The notes under the pieces: model-generated
What the model was told of the DNA's origin: nothing
Database searches by the model: none
What the model saw: only the letters and a program-made list of their open reading frames with translations
Program-made: the position numbers and the translations under genes
Source: Numida meleagris
Taxonomy: Eukaryota; Chordata; Aves; Galliformes; Numididae
Direction of reading: 5' to 3'
Assembly: GCF_002078875.1 (NCBI RefSeq)
Contig: NC_034410.1
Coordinates: forward strand, 104,108,915-104,172,914
Length of the DNA: 64,000 nt
Shown: one piece after another, positions 36,937 through 47,072 of the stretch
Layout: each line of letters begins with the position of its first letter
How positions within the stretch are numbered: the first letter of the stretch is position 1

Positions 36937-39935
36937 AAAGTAAATATAGCCTCAGTTTCATCATCTCTCCAGTTCTTCTGAACTTCAGTATTTTTCCACA
37001 TAAATGTGATTTGTCAACATTCTTAACGTACTGGTCATCCATAAACAGAAAAAAAAATATGTCCCCAAAAGCTCCTCCTCAGTAGCTCAAAGTCTAGCTG
37101 CTTCGGTGAGTTATATAGCACTATGTTTAAAAGAAAAGGTTAAACATTTCCATTCCACTGAACTGAACTGGTCTGCTGTTGCTGCTGCTCAAGTCATGCA
37201 ATTTTCAGTGCTCTTTGCCTGTGAGATCAAATTGTCTAATTTTCACTGCTCAAAAGATACAGACCATGCTATTTTTGGAGTTTGACATGGAAAAATGTCT
37301 GTCCAAAGTTGTTTGACCATATGTAGCAATGGATGGAAAGAAAAGAGGCTGGGTAAGAGGATAAAAATGGCTACCTAGGTTTAGGTTGAGCACCTGGACC
37401 ACAAAACTTGAAGAAATCCAATTTTTCAGTTCACATCTTCTGATTTATTCAAAGGTCTCCAAGCTCTGCAATCTCTTTGGTTCACACTCTGGTGAAATGA
37501 CATTAAACTAAAAAATGCACAGGCCAAAACCCAAAACAAGAGTGACAAAAAGCCGTATGAAATACTTAAAAAGAACCCTATCTTCTCTGGCACTGGCTTG
37601 GGCTGCCCTGCTCTCTGGTAGTTCTAGTCTGTGACGTGCAGTCATGTATTACGTATTCTTACAGACGTGAGACAGTGCAACTACAGAATGGAAATCGATC
37701 ATGTACTCTCCTTCTGAAGCCTCGCCATTGGAAGCAAGTTATTTTTTTCTCTGCCCTTGTACTGCATTAGTGTAGGAACAAAAAATGATGCTTAGAACTC
37801 AGGGATGGCTGACTAAGCCAGCATGTGCCACAAGTCTATCCATCAGTATTTTCCCCTCTATAGCTCTTCTCCAACTTTACATCTTGTTTTAAACCTGTTT
37901 AAAACACTCCTACAATGAGTGAAAAGAAAAAGAGATTGTGGTTTTGAGGTGGAGTGGAGTTTCTGATGAGATAGTGCTGCAGTGCCCCTGCACATACATG
38001 AGTAATCACAGTGAAAAATGCTTCTATGAATTTACCGATCAGGTTTTGTTAACTTATCACAAGATATCATTCTTCTTCACTGAAATCAGTGAAAGTATTG
38101 CTAATGATTACACTGAGCATAGATGAAGCTCATACATGGATTCTGCTGCAAAGTCCTCAGAAGGGGTACAGAAGAACTGATAAGCAGCAAGAGAGCTTAA
38201 GAGGATGGGCAAATTTGAAGATCTTCCAAATGGAGACCAAATGGGTTTACACCAATAACACAATGTTTTCTATGAATAAGTTATTCTATACTTCTTACAT
38301 TAATTTATGGAGCACATCACAAAATCATCCAGCCTTCTAAAATATCTATCACATAATGCCAATATTACCCCTGATGTGAACTTTAAAATCAGTTCTCTCT
38401 TTTCATGTGAGAATAAAAATGATTCTTGCTATCCATCCAGCAAATGTAAAAATGCTTCTTAGCCATTCAACTTGCTACATATCAGACTGTGAATTCAAAG
38501 AAGAGTAGCAGCAGTGTTGAAAATAATTACAGAAGATTTTATATGAAGGAGATATTCTGTATACCAATTTAATGACATGTCTGCTTTGAACTGAGATTTG
38601 CAAGCGATGTGCAAATGGCCTGGGAAGCCTTCATCTTAGCACTATTATACTCCCTAGGCTTGTAGGTGGCTTTACTGTTAACATGTGTGGTGTGTGTGAG
38701 CTTTAAATGGACAGGGGTAATTTAGCAGGCAAGGAATTTAAAAATGTAAGTGCTTATCAACCGAGGTAGCAGAGCTGTTCCATTAGCACATCTGGTAGAG
38801 CTGCAGCTTTGAGATGCGACGTGGAGATGGATGAGCTCCAGAGTAACCATACTTCCCACAGGCTGCAGGAGCCAGCGGGACAGCCTGCCAAGCCCACTAG
38901 GTTCATTAAGCTGAACAGAACCCTGCAGGAAAAAACAATTTTTAAAATAGCTTTCAAAGGCTCCCTGGGTTTAAAAGTTCTTGATTCTTTTCCACCCCAC
39001 CATGCAGAGAAATCTTTGCTTCTAAAGCACAATTTACATCCCATGAATAAAGAGAGAGAAAATATCTTTTTGGTCTGTTTGATGCATGTGAGCTGTCACT
39101 TTTATTTGAAGTAATTTATCCTATTACTCAGCTTTACTCACATAATTTTTGAGTGAAGACTTATAAGCAAACACAAGGTAGTCACTTCGTTGAGAAAAAT
39201 GCTTTATTTGGCAATTCCAGAAGTGCTAATTTACTTGAAATGCCAGACTGTGTTTGCATTCATTTTCTCCATCATGGATTTGAGGGCATTGAGAGCTATG
39301 CCTTTTATTGTTGATGAAGTTTTTTGGGTTGAGAAAGGGATGTCAGCCTGTTGCCAAGAAAGAAATTAGGAAAAAATTCTATCTTCAGTTTCACGAAATT
39401 TGTGATCTGAGGTATGCATATATTTTCTGGTTTTGTACAGTGTCATAAACACTACCTAATTTTTTTCTTATTCTCATTCTTCTATTGCAATAACTTAAGG
39501 TAAATAATTAGACTAAATAGAAGTATGGATGTGATCTTGTGCGGATCATCCTTCTAGCTTTATTTCAAAGGATAATACAGTTCTAAAAATTGCCTAGTTC
39601 TTTTCAACTGAAGAAAAAAAATTCATTGAACACCACAGATAACTAAAGATTAAAATCTTATTAACAGTTCTGTATCAATCTCAGTGCCACAGTGGCAGTC
39701 TTTGTGCCAAGGGAACTGTTCATGTAAATCAGAAAAAAGATGTCTGAAACTTTAATAATGTAAAAGTACTGTTAAAATGTTGTAACTGGAATTCCAGCTT
39801 ATGCATGTAAATTACCTATTTTAACACCGGAGATGTTAAAATACTGCTGTGCAGTATCCCTTACTGCACACATTTTCACATATGTTACAAAGTCCCCTAT
39901 TTACCAGACGATAGATCATTTCTTCTTGCTTAGAA
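36937..39935. other. unique non-coding DNA with a less AT-rich core
   Basis: No gene or repeat recognised. The part from about 38.6 to 39.1 kb is less AT-rich and open on both strands (minus 38757-39044 of 95 codons, plus 38809-39114 of 101 codons). Neither translation resembles a known protein. It is treated in the findings as a candidate conserved element or exon. Confidence 0.45.
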
Positions 39936-40560
39936 ACATAGAATTAGAGAATGATTTGGGTTGGAAGGGATCTTGAAGTCTATCTAGACACAACCCCATG
40001 CCACAGGCAGGGCTGCCTCCCACCAGCTCAGCTGCCCAGAGCCCCATCCAATTTGGCCTTGAGTGCCTCCAGTGATGGGGCACCACAGCTTCTCTGGGCA
40101 GCTGTGCCAGTGCTTCACCACTCTCTGAGTAAAGAATTTCTTCTGAATATCTAATGTAAATCTCCTCTCTTTTTGTTTAAAGTCATTGTCCCTTGTCCTA
40201 TCACTATACTCCCTCATAAAGAGTCCCTCTCTAGTTTTCTTAAAGACCCCTTTTAGGTACTGGATGGCTGCAATGTGGTCACCCCAAAGTCTCCTCCAGG
40301 CTGAACAAACCCAATTCTTTCAGCCTGTCTTCACAGAAGAGGTGCCTCAGCCCTCTGATCATCCTCATGGCCCTCCTTTGCACCCAATCCAGCAGGTCTG
40401 TGTTCTTCCTATGCTGGGGACTCCAGAGCTGAACGCAGTACTGCAGGTGAGGTCTCACAAGAGTGGAGTAGTTGGGGAGAATCGCCTCCCTTAATTTGCT
40501 GGTCATGCTTCTTTTGATGCAGCCCAGGATATTTATGTCTCTTTTGATGCTATTTCATTC
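39936..40560 (-). mobile_element. CR1 LINE 3' end with ORF2 C-terminus, antisense
   Basis: About 625 bases of CR1 on the minus strand. The plus-strand beginning 'CATAGAATTAGAGAATGATT' and 'TTGGGTTGGAAGGGATCTTG' is the complement of the 3' terminus. The 3' UTR ('TGCCTCCAGTGATGGGGC'; 'CTGGGCAGCTGTGCCAGTGC') follows, then the ORF2 C-terminus. The copy is among the better preserved in the window. The 5' end is truncated near 40560, after 'GATGCAGCCCAGGATA'. Confidence 0.95.
40279..40506 (-). pseudogene. CR1 ORF2 C-terminal relic
   Basis: A 75-codon minus-strand frame matching the end of CR1 ORF2 after the reverse transcriptase: 'STLVRPHLQYCVQLWSPQ', then 'LLDWVQRRAMRMIRGLRHL', then 'DRLKELGLFSLEE'. 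A frame break follows the SLEE motif, where intact copies continue with KRRL. It lies inside the CR1 copy at 39936-40560 and is only a fragment of the ORF. Confidence 0.9.
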
Positions 40561-40727
40561 TTTTATTGTCTCTTCTTGAGTCTGCCAGCCCAAACTAGTT
40601 GATGGAAACTTAACACATTCAATACTACCTGTATGCTAGGATTTAAACATAACGAACTTCATGTCAGTGGAGAAAGACCTGTAGAAGACTTCTAAGTTGT
40701 CACTAGTAACCAGTAAATAAATAATTA

Positions 40728-40785
40728 AACATGCAAACAAACAAAAAAACAAATCCACAAAACAACAACAACAACAAAAAAAAAC
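40728..40785. repeat. A-rich (AAAC)/(AAC)n repeat
   Basis: AAAC-type words and five AAC triplets ending in an A9 run. A second AAAC run lies at 40885-40904. The minus-strand open frames over this region (Phe/Leu/Cys-rich) are artefacts. Confidence 0.8.
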
Positions 40786-43180
40786 TAAGAAATGAAACCA
40801 CATATTTAGAGAAGGAAATATCAAACTGAGATGATCTATGACACAACTCTTCTATGAAATCACAACAGCTGGCAATCCTGGGAAATAAACAAGCAAACAA
40901 ACAAAAAAGCCTTCTCTTGCAACATTTAACTTTGCTGCCACTCAAGGATTCTTGAGTTTATTCTCTCAAGAACAGCAAAAGGAGCTGTTGCCCAGAAGTA
41001 CCAAATAGGGAGTGTCAAAGAAAATGACACTTTCTGTGTTCAGCTCTTTACTTAAGCTGCCAATCTTCATGAATAACTGAGCAAAGAGCTTAGTGTCTCT
41101 AAAGTTAGTTTGTTTTAAGAGCTACTTTCAGGCAAGCAAGGCACTAAAAATCTTAAATTACAAAGAAACAAATAAGAGGATAAGTAAAAGAACTACTCAT
41201 TCATGGAAAAACCTACTCACAGAGCTTAAAAACACTACTGGAAAATTCTGAGATGTTATAATGATGACAGTGGCACAAGAAACTGTACAGCACAGAGTAG
41301 GATGGATGTTGAAAGCCGTGTGTGGGAAATGAGTCATGTGATGCCCATTAGTGTCACTGAGAGTTCTGCAGTGAAAGCTCCATGCTTTTCTGAAAGTGTA
41401 CTTCTAAATATTTAATACAACACTTACAAGCAGAATTTAGCACCAGTACAGGGGATCTATGCTAAATCTCTGCATCCTCATTGTTCTTATTGTGCTTTTG
41501 TTAGTAGGAGTTAAGGCTTCTCTACCAGGCCAAGCCTTTTGTCTCATCGTGCTTGTTTTAGACTGATGGATTTGTCTGTACTATTGATACTTTAATAGAA
41601 CATGTACAGATTGAATAGAAGAACAAGTTTGTATAAGCAAAGTTATTTTGTCACTGGGAGCTTCTGCTTAAATACTGAATTAAAAAAAGAATGTTCCTGA
41701 CTTATGAACAAGCTTGACAGTTGTCAGATCAGACAATGAGTGCAACAAGTGATCTTCCTTCTTTTTGTCTATAGCTTCTGTCTGAGTAAATACCTCTATT
41801 CAAACACATATGCAGTGCACATAAGAAGCTATTCATGTTGCACATATTTTTAGCCAAAATAGGAAGTGAAAAAGAAAATGAACCAATGCTTTCAAAATTC
41901 TCAGTTTTGTGCTATAAGTAAAATCCCACTTAATTCATCACTATGCGAGGGATAATGTCATCTTATCTAAGCACAGTTCTTCACAAAGCTCTGTGAAAGC
42001 TGATGCTTACATCTGTGAGACATAAACCCCACTGCAGTCAGCTAAGCATGCCTGAGTTACTGACATACAGCAACTTGCAGGGTTAGTTAGTTTATAGGCA
42101 GGAAATACAGGATGAGATATATTCCTCCTTATTGACAGGAAAGGAAGAGTGTAAGCAGACTGATAGCACTAACAGGTCTGTGACTGAAAAGAACTGAATT
42201 AATTAAATTGCCCTCTCTGCCAGTAAAAGAGGAGGAGAAAGTCAGCACAAACATAGTTAAAGCATTAGCAGCAGCCATGAGAAAGGAGAACACCTCCCAG
42301 ATTTGGACAATGAGAGTGGGTTATTCCAAGAGAGAAGAGATAGGCAAGGGCTGAATAGACAAATAGAACTTTAAAGACTGAGGAATGCAAAAGGCTGAAA
42401 TGCTGAAGTTCTATTTAAGGAACTAAGATTTCTCAGGCGGGATTCCTTGGGGCTGCCAGCAATACCTTATAGATGATGTTCATTCCTGTCACTGTCAGTC
42501 ACAGGTTGTTTGCTGTTTACAAAGACAGAGTTAAGCATGTGAATGTGGGAGAAATAATTGGGTATTTATGGTCCATCATGCAGCAGCTCAGATGAAAATT
42601 AAGGACTAACAGGTCGATTTTGGATGCTGAAAGATCTCTGTCAGACTGCTTGGCTTTGAGTAGAAGATTGGAACCACTAGAGGAAATCTAACTAGCTCTA
42701 TTTAAACATTCAAGACAAAATTATTTTTGTACAAGTCAGCAGGTACCAGAAAGAAAAAGAATAAGAAAAAAAGTTGTTGTTCACATTTTATTTACCCATA
42801 GTATAAAAAGAAAGTAATGGTGGGTTTAATAACTTTCATTCAAATCAGGCTGAAAAATTAAATATCAAACAATTATAAATAAGTATGAAAGAGATTAATG
42901 CTGTATGTAAATGAAATGTAAATACATAGTAACAATACAATGATAACTGTAAGCAGAAAAAGTATGCTGTTGCAATAAGAATGTTTATTGATAAACAGAA
43001 AAGTTTTATTAACCTGTAAAGGATTATTAATTCTTACAAAGAAACCCTCTAATCATTGGAATCTTTAATGATATGAGATTGCTGGAAAGATACAGAATCA
43101 AAAACTAATAAAAGATCTTCAACATGTTGAGCAAAAAGATTTTCTGCCTCTCTGGCTGTACATTAAGAGAAATAGTCAAT
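40786..43180. other. unique AT-rich non-coding DNA
   Basis: Nothing recognisable in 2.4 kb beyond the A-rich run at 40885-40904. Confidence 0.5.
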
Positions 43181-43185
43181 ACTGT

Positions 43186-43509
43186 TGTATTGAGTCACGG
43201 CCTAAACCACTGATTGAGCACCTGGAGGAAATACCCAGTCAGCCCTGGAAGCACAGGTGAAGGCAATTCACCTGTGTGACCAGAAGCTCCACCACTCTTA
43301 GGCCTCATTGAAGGGTTGATTACCACTGAGGAAGGATTTCTTTCTGGAGATTCCTCCTTGGTGGAAGCTTTTCCCTGTGAACCCAGAATCTTCTGATACA
43401 GGTAAGCAATCTACTTCCCTTCCTTTGTAGCACCTTGATATTGTGTTGGTCCTTCTACCTCTTTGTAATGCCTTTTCTATTGTGTTAGTCCTTCCGATCG
43501 ATCGCTACA
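43186..43509. mobile_element. solo LTR of unassigned endogenous retrovirus
   Basis: A 324-bp element with the ends of a retroviral LTR: it starts TGTATTGAG, ends ATCGCTACA (terminal inverted TGTA/TACA), and is flanked by a perfect 5-bp direct repeat ACTGT at 43181-43185 and 43510-43514. The body is less AT-rich than its surroundings. No clear TATA box or AATAAA was found on either strand, so orientation is undecided. On the plus strand it carries a consensus splice donor CAG/GTAAGC (break at 43401/43402), which weakly favours plus orientation. I do not recognise the family. An alternative reading is a non-retroviral repeat whose ends match by chance, but TG..CA ends and a perfect duplication together make that unlikely. 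Confidence 0.75.
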
Positions 43510-43514
43510 ACTGT

Positions 43515-44465
43515 ATAACAAAGACTAGGAAGAGGAACTGAAATGGCAGAGTGTGTGGAGCTTGGAGACTGAACCACTGTAATATGCCATGTGGAGTTCA
43601 CAGATATGGCTATTACAAAAATATAAGTGGCTGCCTGATATCTGGAAAAAGAGTTAAAGGCTGCTAGAAATTCCATCAAGAGTCTATCTGAGTAGGAGTT
43701 TTCAGATATCAAAACACTGTGCACACTACGAAGAAAGGATTAATAACAACACCAGCTCAGGGAAATGTTTCACGGGAAAAGTGTAAAGCTATGTAGGAGA
43801 AGATGAATGAACTACTATTCTGGAAATAAATTGAGTATTTATTAGTTAAGTAGAAAACAGTTGCAATGGAATGTATGGCAGTCAAAATCATGATTAGCCC
43901 TGGCACAGAAGCCATGGGCAATACTTAAAGAAAATATATAAAAGCAAATCACATTATGACTTTAAAACTATGTTATTAAGAAATGATACTTCAGCAAGTA
44001 TAGTCATGAGATTCTTTTAATTGGACTTTTTTTTTCAGCATGAAACCCTTGGACTGAGGGATTATAATTAAAAAGTTTTTACAATAGCTCAGTGAATGGA
44101 AAGATATAATATCAGATATTGTTAAAAACATATTTTTGTAGTGGAAACTATCCATTCCAAGCCTTACAGGTCAAAAAAATACTTCTAACAATTTGTAACA
44201 CTGATTTAATGTTCTTACAAGAAGGAATAACAATGAATGTCTATGTTAACATCTAATACAACTTCAAGCATGTCTATTGTGAGACTAGATGCTTCCATAA
44301 GCTTCAGCAAACTCAAACAGTTGACTTTATCTGTTTATGTAGTCAACAGAGAGATTTATTCCTACTCTTCTACCAAACTTGATTGCTAATTGGTTTCTGA
44401 ACATTTACTCATTGTCAGAAGTGGTATCACACTGAAGATGGAGCAGTTATTTTCTACAGATTGTT
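43515..44465. other. unique AT-rich spacer between two solo LTRs
   Basis: About 950 bases, AT-rich, without open frames above 80 codons or recognised repeats. Confidence 0.5.
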
Positions 44466-44572
44466 TTCAAGTGTTGCTATCCCCTCCTGTGGCTCCCCAT
44501 TCTCCCGACCTGTCTGTCTGTGCTCGCTTGGACGGAGTCTCTCAGTCACCAATGTGGTGGAAGCAGATCTTG

Positions 44573-44578
44573 TTTATT
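44573..44578 (-). promoter_or_regulatory. LTR poly(A) signal AATAAA
   Basis: Minus-strand AATAAA (TTTATT on plus) inside the alpharetrovirus-like LTR, about 20 bases downstream of the TATA-like box. It would direct 3' processing of transcripts ending in this LTR. Confidence 0.75.
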
Positions 44579-44595
44579 CCCCGAGACGCTCCTGG

Positions 44596-44603
44596 TATTA
44601 TAC
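44596..44603 (-). promoter_or_regulatory. LTR TATA-like box
   Basis: Minus-strand TATAATAC in the U3 of the LTR at 44472-44923. Its spacing to AATAAA and to the CCACATTGGTG motif matches the core promoter of avian alpharetroviral LTRs. If active, transcription would run towards lower coordinates. Confidence 0.65.
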
Positions 44604-44650
44604 CTGTTCACCTGGCTGCACCTGTGACACGTGCTGGTTTCATAACTTCT

Positions 44651-44736
44651 GTCCAATCACAGCCTCGGTCACACGCTGTGCACGAGGCTCTGCGTCCAAT
44701 CACAGCCTCGGTCACGCACCATGCACAAGGCTCTGT
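44651..44736 (-). repeat. 43-bp tandem duplication in LTR U3
   Basis: Two head-to-tail units, 44651-44693 and 44694-44736, identical at 37 of 43 positions by eye. All six differences are transitions and several fall in CpG sites. Each unit holds an inverted CCAAT box (CCAAT on plus at 44653 and 44696). Duplicated U3 units in retroviral LTRs usually carry enhancer activity. Confidence 0.88.
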
Positions 44737-44929
44737 GTCATGGGCTGCCCGCCCTCCTCCAGGTTGGTTCTTCTGTCTTCTACATCCTTCTTTGACTGCA
44801 TCGGTACTTTCCTGACTTCCAGGTTCATTCCGTCATGCACACAGGCACAATAGCTATTCTTGCGTAGTGGCATCGAGTACTAATGAGCGGCTATTGCTTA
44901 ATAAGCAGCTGTTGCAGCCCACATTCAAG

Positions 44930-45645
44930 GAAACCTTACAAAGAGAAATGTCATCCATTAATGTTCCAAATAATTTTTTCTTAACAGAGGCTGCTGAAAA
45001 AACACCTGAAGTGAATGCAGTGATGTTTCTCCACGTCAGGCCCAGAAGTACTCAAGGCTTTGATAATTTTTAAGAAAGAAGAAAACATAAAAGCTTTTGT
45101 CACGGTTTGCATACACCATTGAGAGATAATGTAAAAACAGAAAATTCTATTTACAGAAGTATGTTTCATCTCATGAATGAGCTGAGGAAGCTATGTTATG
45201 TTTCTGAAATATCATGTGCTGTCTGTGGCTGAAATTTCATTAAAGTGCCATTTGTTGTTGTAACTCCTTAAGTTATTGTGACCCCACAATCCGTTCTTAA
45301 TCCATTCTGAGCTATATACAAATGAATACAAGAGCCTGACCAAGAGAGCTCTTACGGGGACGTAAGAGTCTGACATCTTGGGCCTTCAGAAATCGCCATA
45401 GACCATCAGTGTGTTTTTACAGTCCCTGCCATGTACCAGTGGCAGCCATGGGGAGAGATCAGAGGACACTCTAGGCGACAGAGTATGGACAAAAAGCAAG
45501 CCCACTGTGTTGAGTAAAACACACCCTCATAACTTTTCTAGAAGAAAAAAAATCAGTTCTCATATAGATAGTGTACAGTAGGAAAGTCAGAAAAAAAATA
45601 TTTTTATAGAGAAATCTTTACATAGTGGAGAAGTAGAACCAGTAG
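44930..45645. other. spacer between LTRs with an unassigned GC-richer core
   Basis: The part from about 45270 to 45530 is less AT-rich than the surroundings and includes a perfect 8-bp hairpin (45349-45368). It could be a fragment of another retroelement, but I cannot name one. A 68-codon open frame at 44867-45073 starts inside the LTR and has no known similarity. Confidence 0.4.
45349..45368. repeat. perfect hairpin, 8-bp stem and 4-nt loop
   Basis: CTCTTACG, GGGA, CGTAAGAG: eight perfectly complementary bases around a GNRA-like GGGA loop. It is not followed by a T run, so it does not resemble a bacterial terminator, which would in any case not be expected here. Confidence 0.85.
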
Positions 45646-46328
45646 TGTTCTTCTGGTTTCAGCTGGGACAGAGCTGATTTTTTTTCTTCGTAGTGTCTAA
45701 TATGATGCTGTGTTTTGACTTCAGGAGAAAAACCATGTGGGTGATGCACCAGTGTTTTAACTGTTGCTGACTAGTGATGCACAGAGGCAAGGACGTTTCT
45801 GTTTTTCAGTTTCTTGCAGTGTCCAGACAGTGAGGGGTCTAGGGCAAGGAAACAGGGAGCTGGCAGGGGACAGAACAAAGACAGCTGACCTAAAATGGCA
45901 GTAGGATATTCCATATCATATGATATCATATAAAAAGTCTTGGAAAACTGTAGGGAGTTGTCTAGGGGGTCAGCTGGTGCTTGGGACTTGCTGGGTATTG
46001 GTTGTCAGGTAGTAGACAATTGCACTGTACATCACTTGTTTTGTGTATATATATATATATATACAAAATACTATATATTTATAGAGAAAGAGACAGTAAT
46101 AATATCATTACTATTAGATTTTATACAAATATATGCATATGTGTGTATATAAATGTCATTACTATTATATTTTTTATCTTCCTTTTCTGTCTTAGTATAG
46201 TCTTTATCTCAACCCATATGTGCTACTTAGCTGCTTTTTGCTCAGATTCTTTCCCCTATAACTCTGGGAGAGGAAAGTGAAGAAACTATTGTGTGGTTCT
46301 TAGCTGCCTGCTGGGTTAAAACACAGCA
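45646..46328 (+). mobile_element. avian ERVL-type solo LTR, expanded copy
   Basis: A 683-bp plus-strand LTR of the same family as 36399-36931. It starts TGTTCTTCTGGTTTCAGC and ends GGGTTAAAACACAGCA. Shared markers in order are 'CTGGGACAGAGCTG', 'GATGCACCAGTG', 'GGATATTCCATATCATATGA', a TATA-like ATATAAAA at 45928-45935 that the other copy lacks, 'GGGTATTGGTTG', 'ACATCACTTGTTTTGTGTAT', 'CTTTATCTCAACCCATATG' and the GGTTAAAA end. The extra length comes from a (TA)n run (46046-46063) and a partly duplicated 'CATTACTATTA' region up to 46170. No perfect 5-bp target duplication was found: AGTAG precedes the start but lies several bases beyond the expected end. A 99-codon open frame across its centre (45981-46280) is low-complexity and not a gene. 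Confidence 0.9.
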
Positions 46329-46398
46329 AATGTTAAAGTAGTTTGGGCAGTCTGTGAAATGGGTAGTGTGTCTGCAGAGCCATTACTAACAGAGATAG

Positions 46399-47072
46399 AG
46401 TGATCATCCCACTCTGCTCAGTGCTTGTCAGGTCACACCCACAGTATTGTGTCCAGTTCTGGTCCCACAATTCAAAAAAGGCTTGAACAGACTGGAAAGG
46501 GTCCAAAGGAGAGCCATGAAGATGATCAAAGGGCTGGACAATCTGTCCTACAATGAAAAACTGAAGGAGTTTGGTCTTTTTACACTGGAGAAAAGAAGGC
46601 TCAAACATGAGCTCATCACACTTTTCCAGTATTTAAAGTATCCTCCTTGTACAGGATAGAAACTCCTTTTTCACAAGGAACCATGGGGAGAAAACAATGG
46701 ACAGGGATTATGAGTTGCAATGAAAGATTTCTTCTTGATATAATAAATATTTTTTTTTACACTGAGAAGAATTATTCACTGAAGCAGCCTCGCCAGCAAC
46801 ATGATAGACTGCTTATCCCTGGAGATTAGAGAGGGTGCTAGATGGTCTCACTGAGAGAGTAGTTGGGCACTGAAACAGGCTCCCACAAGGAAGTGGGGAT
46901 TTCAAGAACTGTTTGGACAATGCTCTTAGACATAGGGTTTGATTTTGGGGTGTTCTCATGTGGAGCCGGGTGTGAACTTGATCCTTCTGGATCCCTTCCA
47001 AATCAAGGTATTCTGTGATTCCCTTTTCTCACAAGAGGACCCTTCCAACATGGGCTGGATTCCATGATTCTT
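46399..47072 (+). mobile_element. CR1 LINE 3' end, plus strand, with two 3' tips
   Basis: About 670 bases beginning 71 bases after the ERVL LTR. It contains the ORF2 C-terminus, then a 3' UTR ('GGCTCCCACAAGGAAGTGG' region and 'GAACTTGATCCTTCTGGATC'), and ends with 'TCCCTTCCAAATCAAGGTA' plus 'TTCTGTGATTC' at about 47021. A second, separate CR1-like tip ('CCCTTCCAACATGGGCTGG', then 'ATTCCATGATTCTT') follows at 47038-47072. A T-rich insert near 46749 interrupts the UTR. Confidence 0.93.
46411..46653 (+). pseudogene. CR1 ORF2 C-terminal relic
   Basis: Plus-strand frame ending at about 46659 that matches the final part of CR1 ORF2: an SALVR-like start near 46411, then 'GLNRLERVQRRAMKMIKGL', then 'YNEKLKEFGLFTLEKRRLKH' and 'ELITLFQYLKY'. 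It is the best-preserved ORF2 C-terminus in the window, with no internal stop over about 60 codons. The endonuclease and the catalytic reverse-transcriptase parts are absent, so it cannot support retrotransposition. Confidence 0.9.

Larger units (their letters stand above)
44472..44923 (-). mobile_element. avian alpharetrovirus-like solo LTR with target duplication
   Basis: A 452-bp solo LTR on the minus strand. Plus-strand ends are TGTTGCTATC and GCAGCCCACA, flanked by a perfect 6-bp direct repeat TTCAAG at 44466-44471 and 44924-44929. Six-base duplications are typical of avian alpharetroviruses and relatives. Read in LTR sense it shows a U3 with a 43-bp tandem duplication, a TATAATACC box, an AATAAA signal about 20 bases after it, and then a CCACATTGGTG motif like that near the R/U5 start of avian leukosis-type LTRs. 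Placing AATAAA before the cap site is also an alpharetroviral habit. No internal viral genes remain. Open frames of 141 and 130 codons across it (44390-44815, 44461-44853) run on the opposite strand and are not genes. The subgroup assignment (ALV-like or EAV-like) comes from memory of the family. Confidence 0.92.

Noticed and set aside
44390..44853. Overlapping 141- and 130-codon plus-strand open frames
   Set aside because: They run across the solo LTR on the strand opposite to its transcription, and the His/Ser/Pro-rich parts are the translated 43-bp U3 duplication.
36399..46328. Two ERVL LTRs in the same orientation 8.7 kb apart as ends of one provirus
   Set aside because: The first LTR has its own perfect GTATC duplication on both sides, no gag-pol-like frames lie between, and the interval holds unrelated CR1 and LTR insertions.
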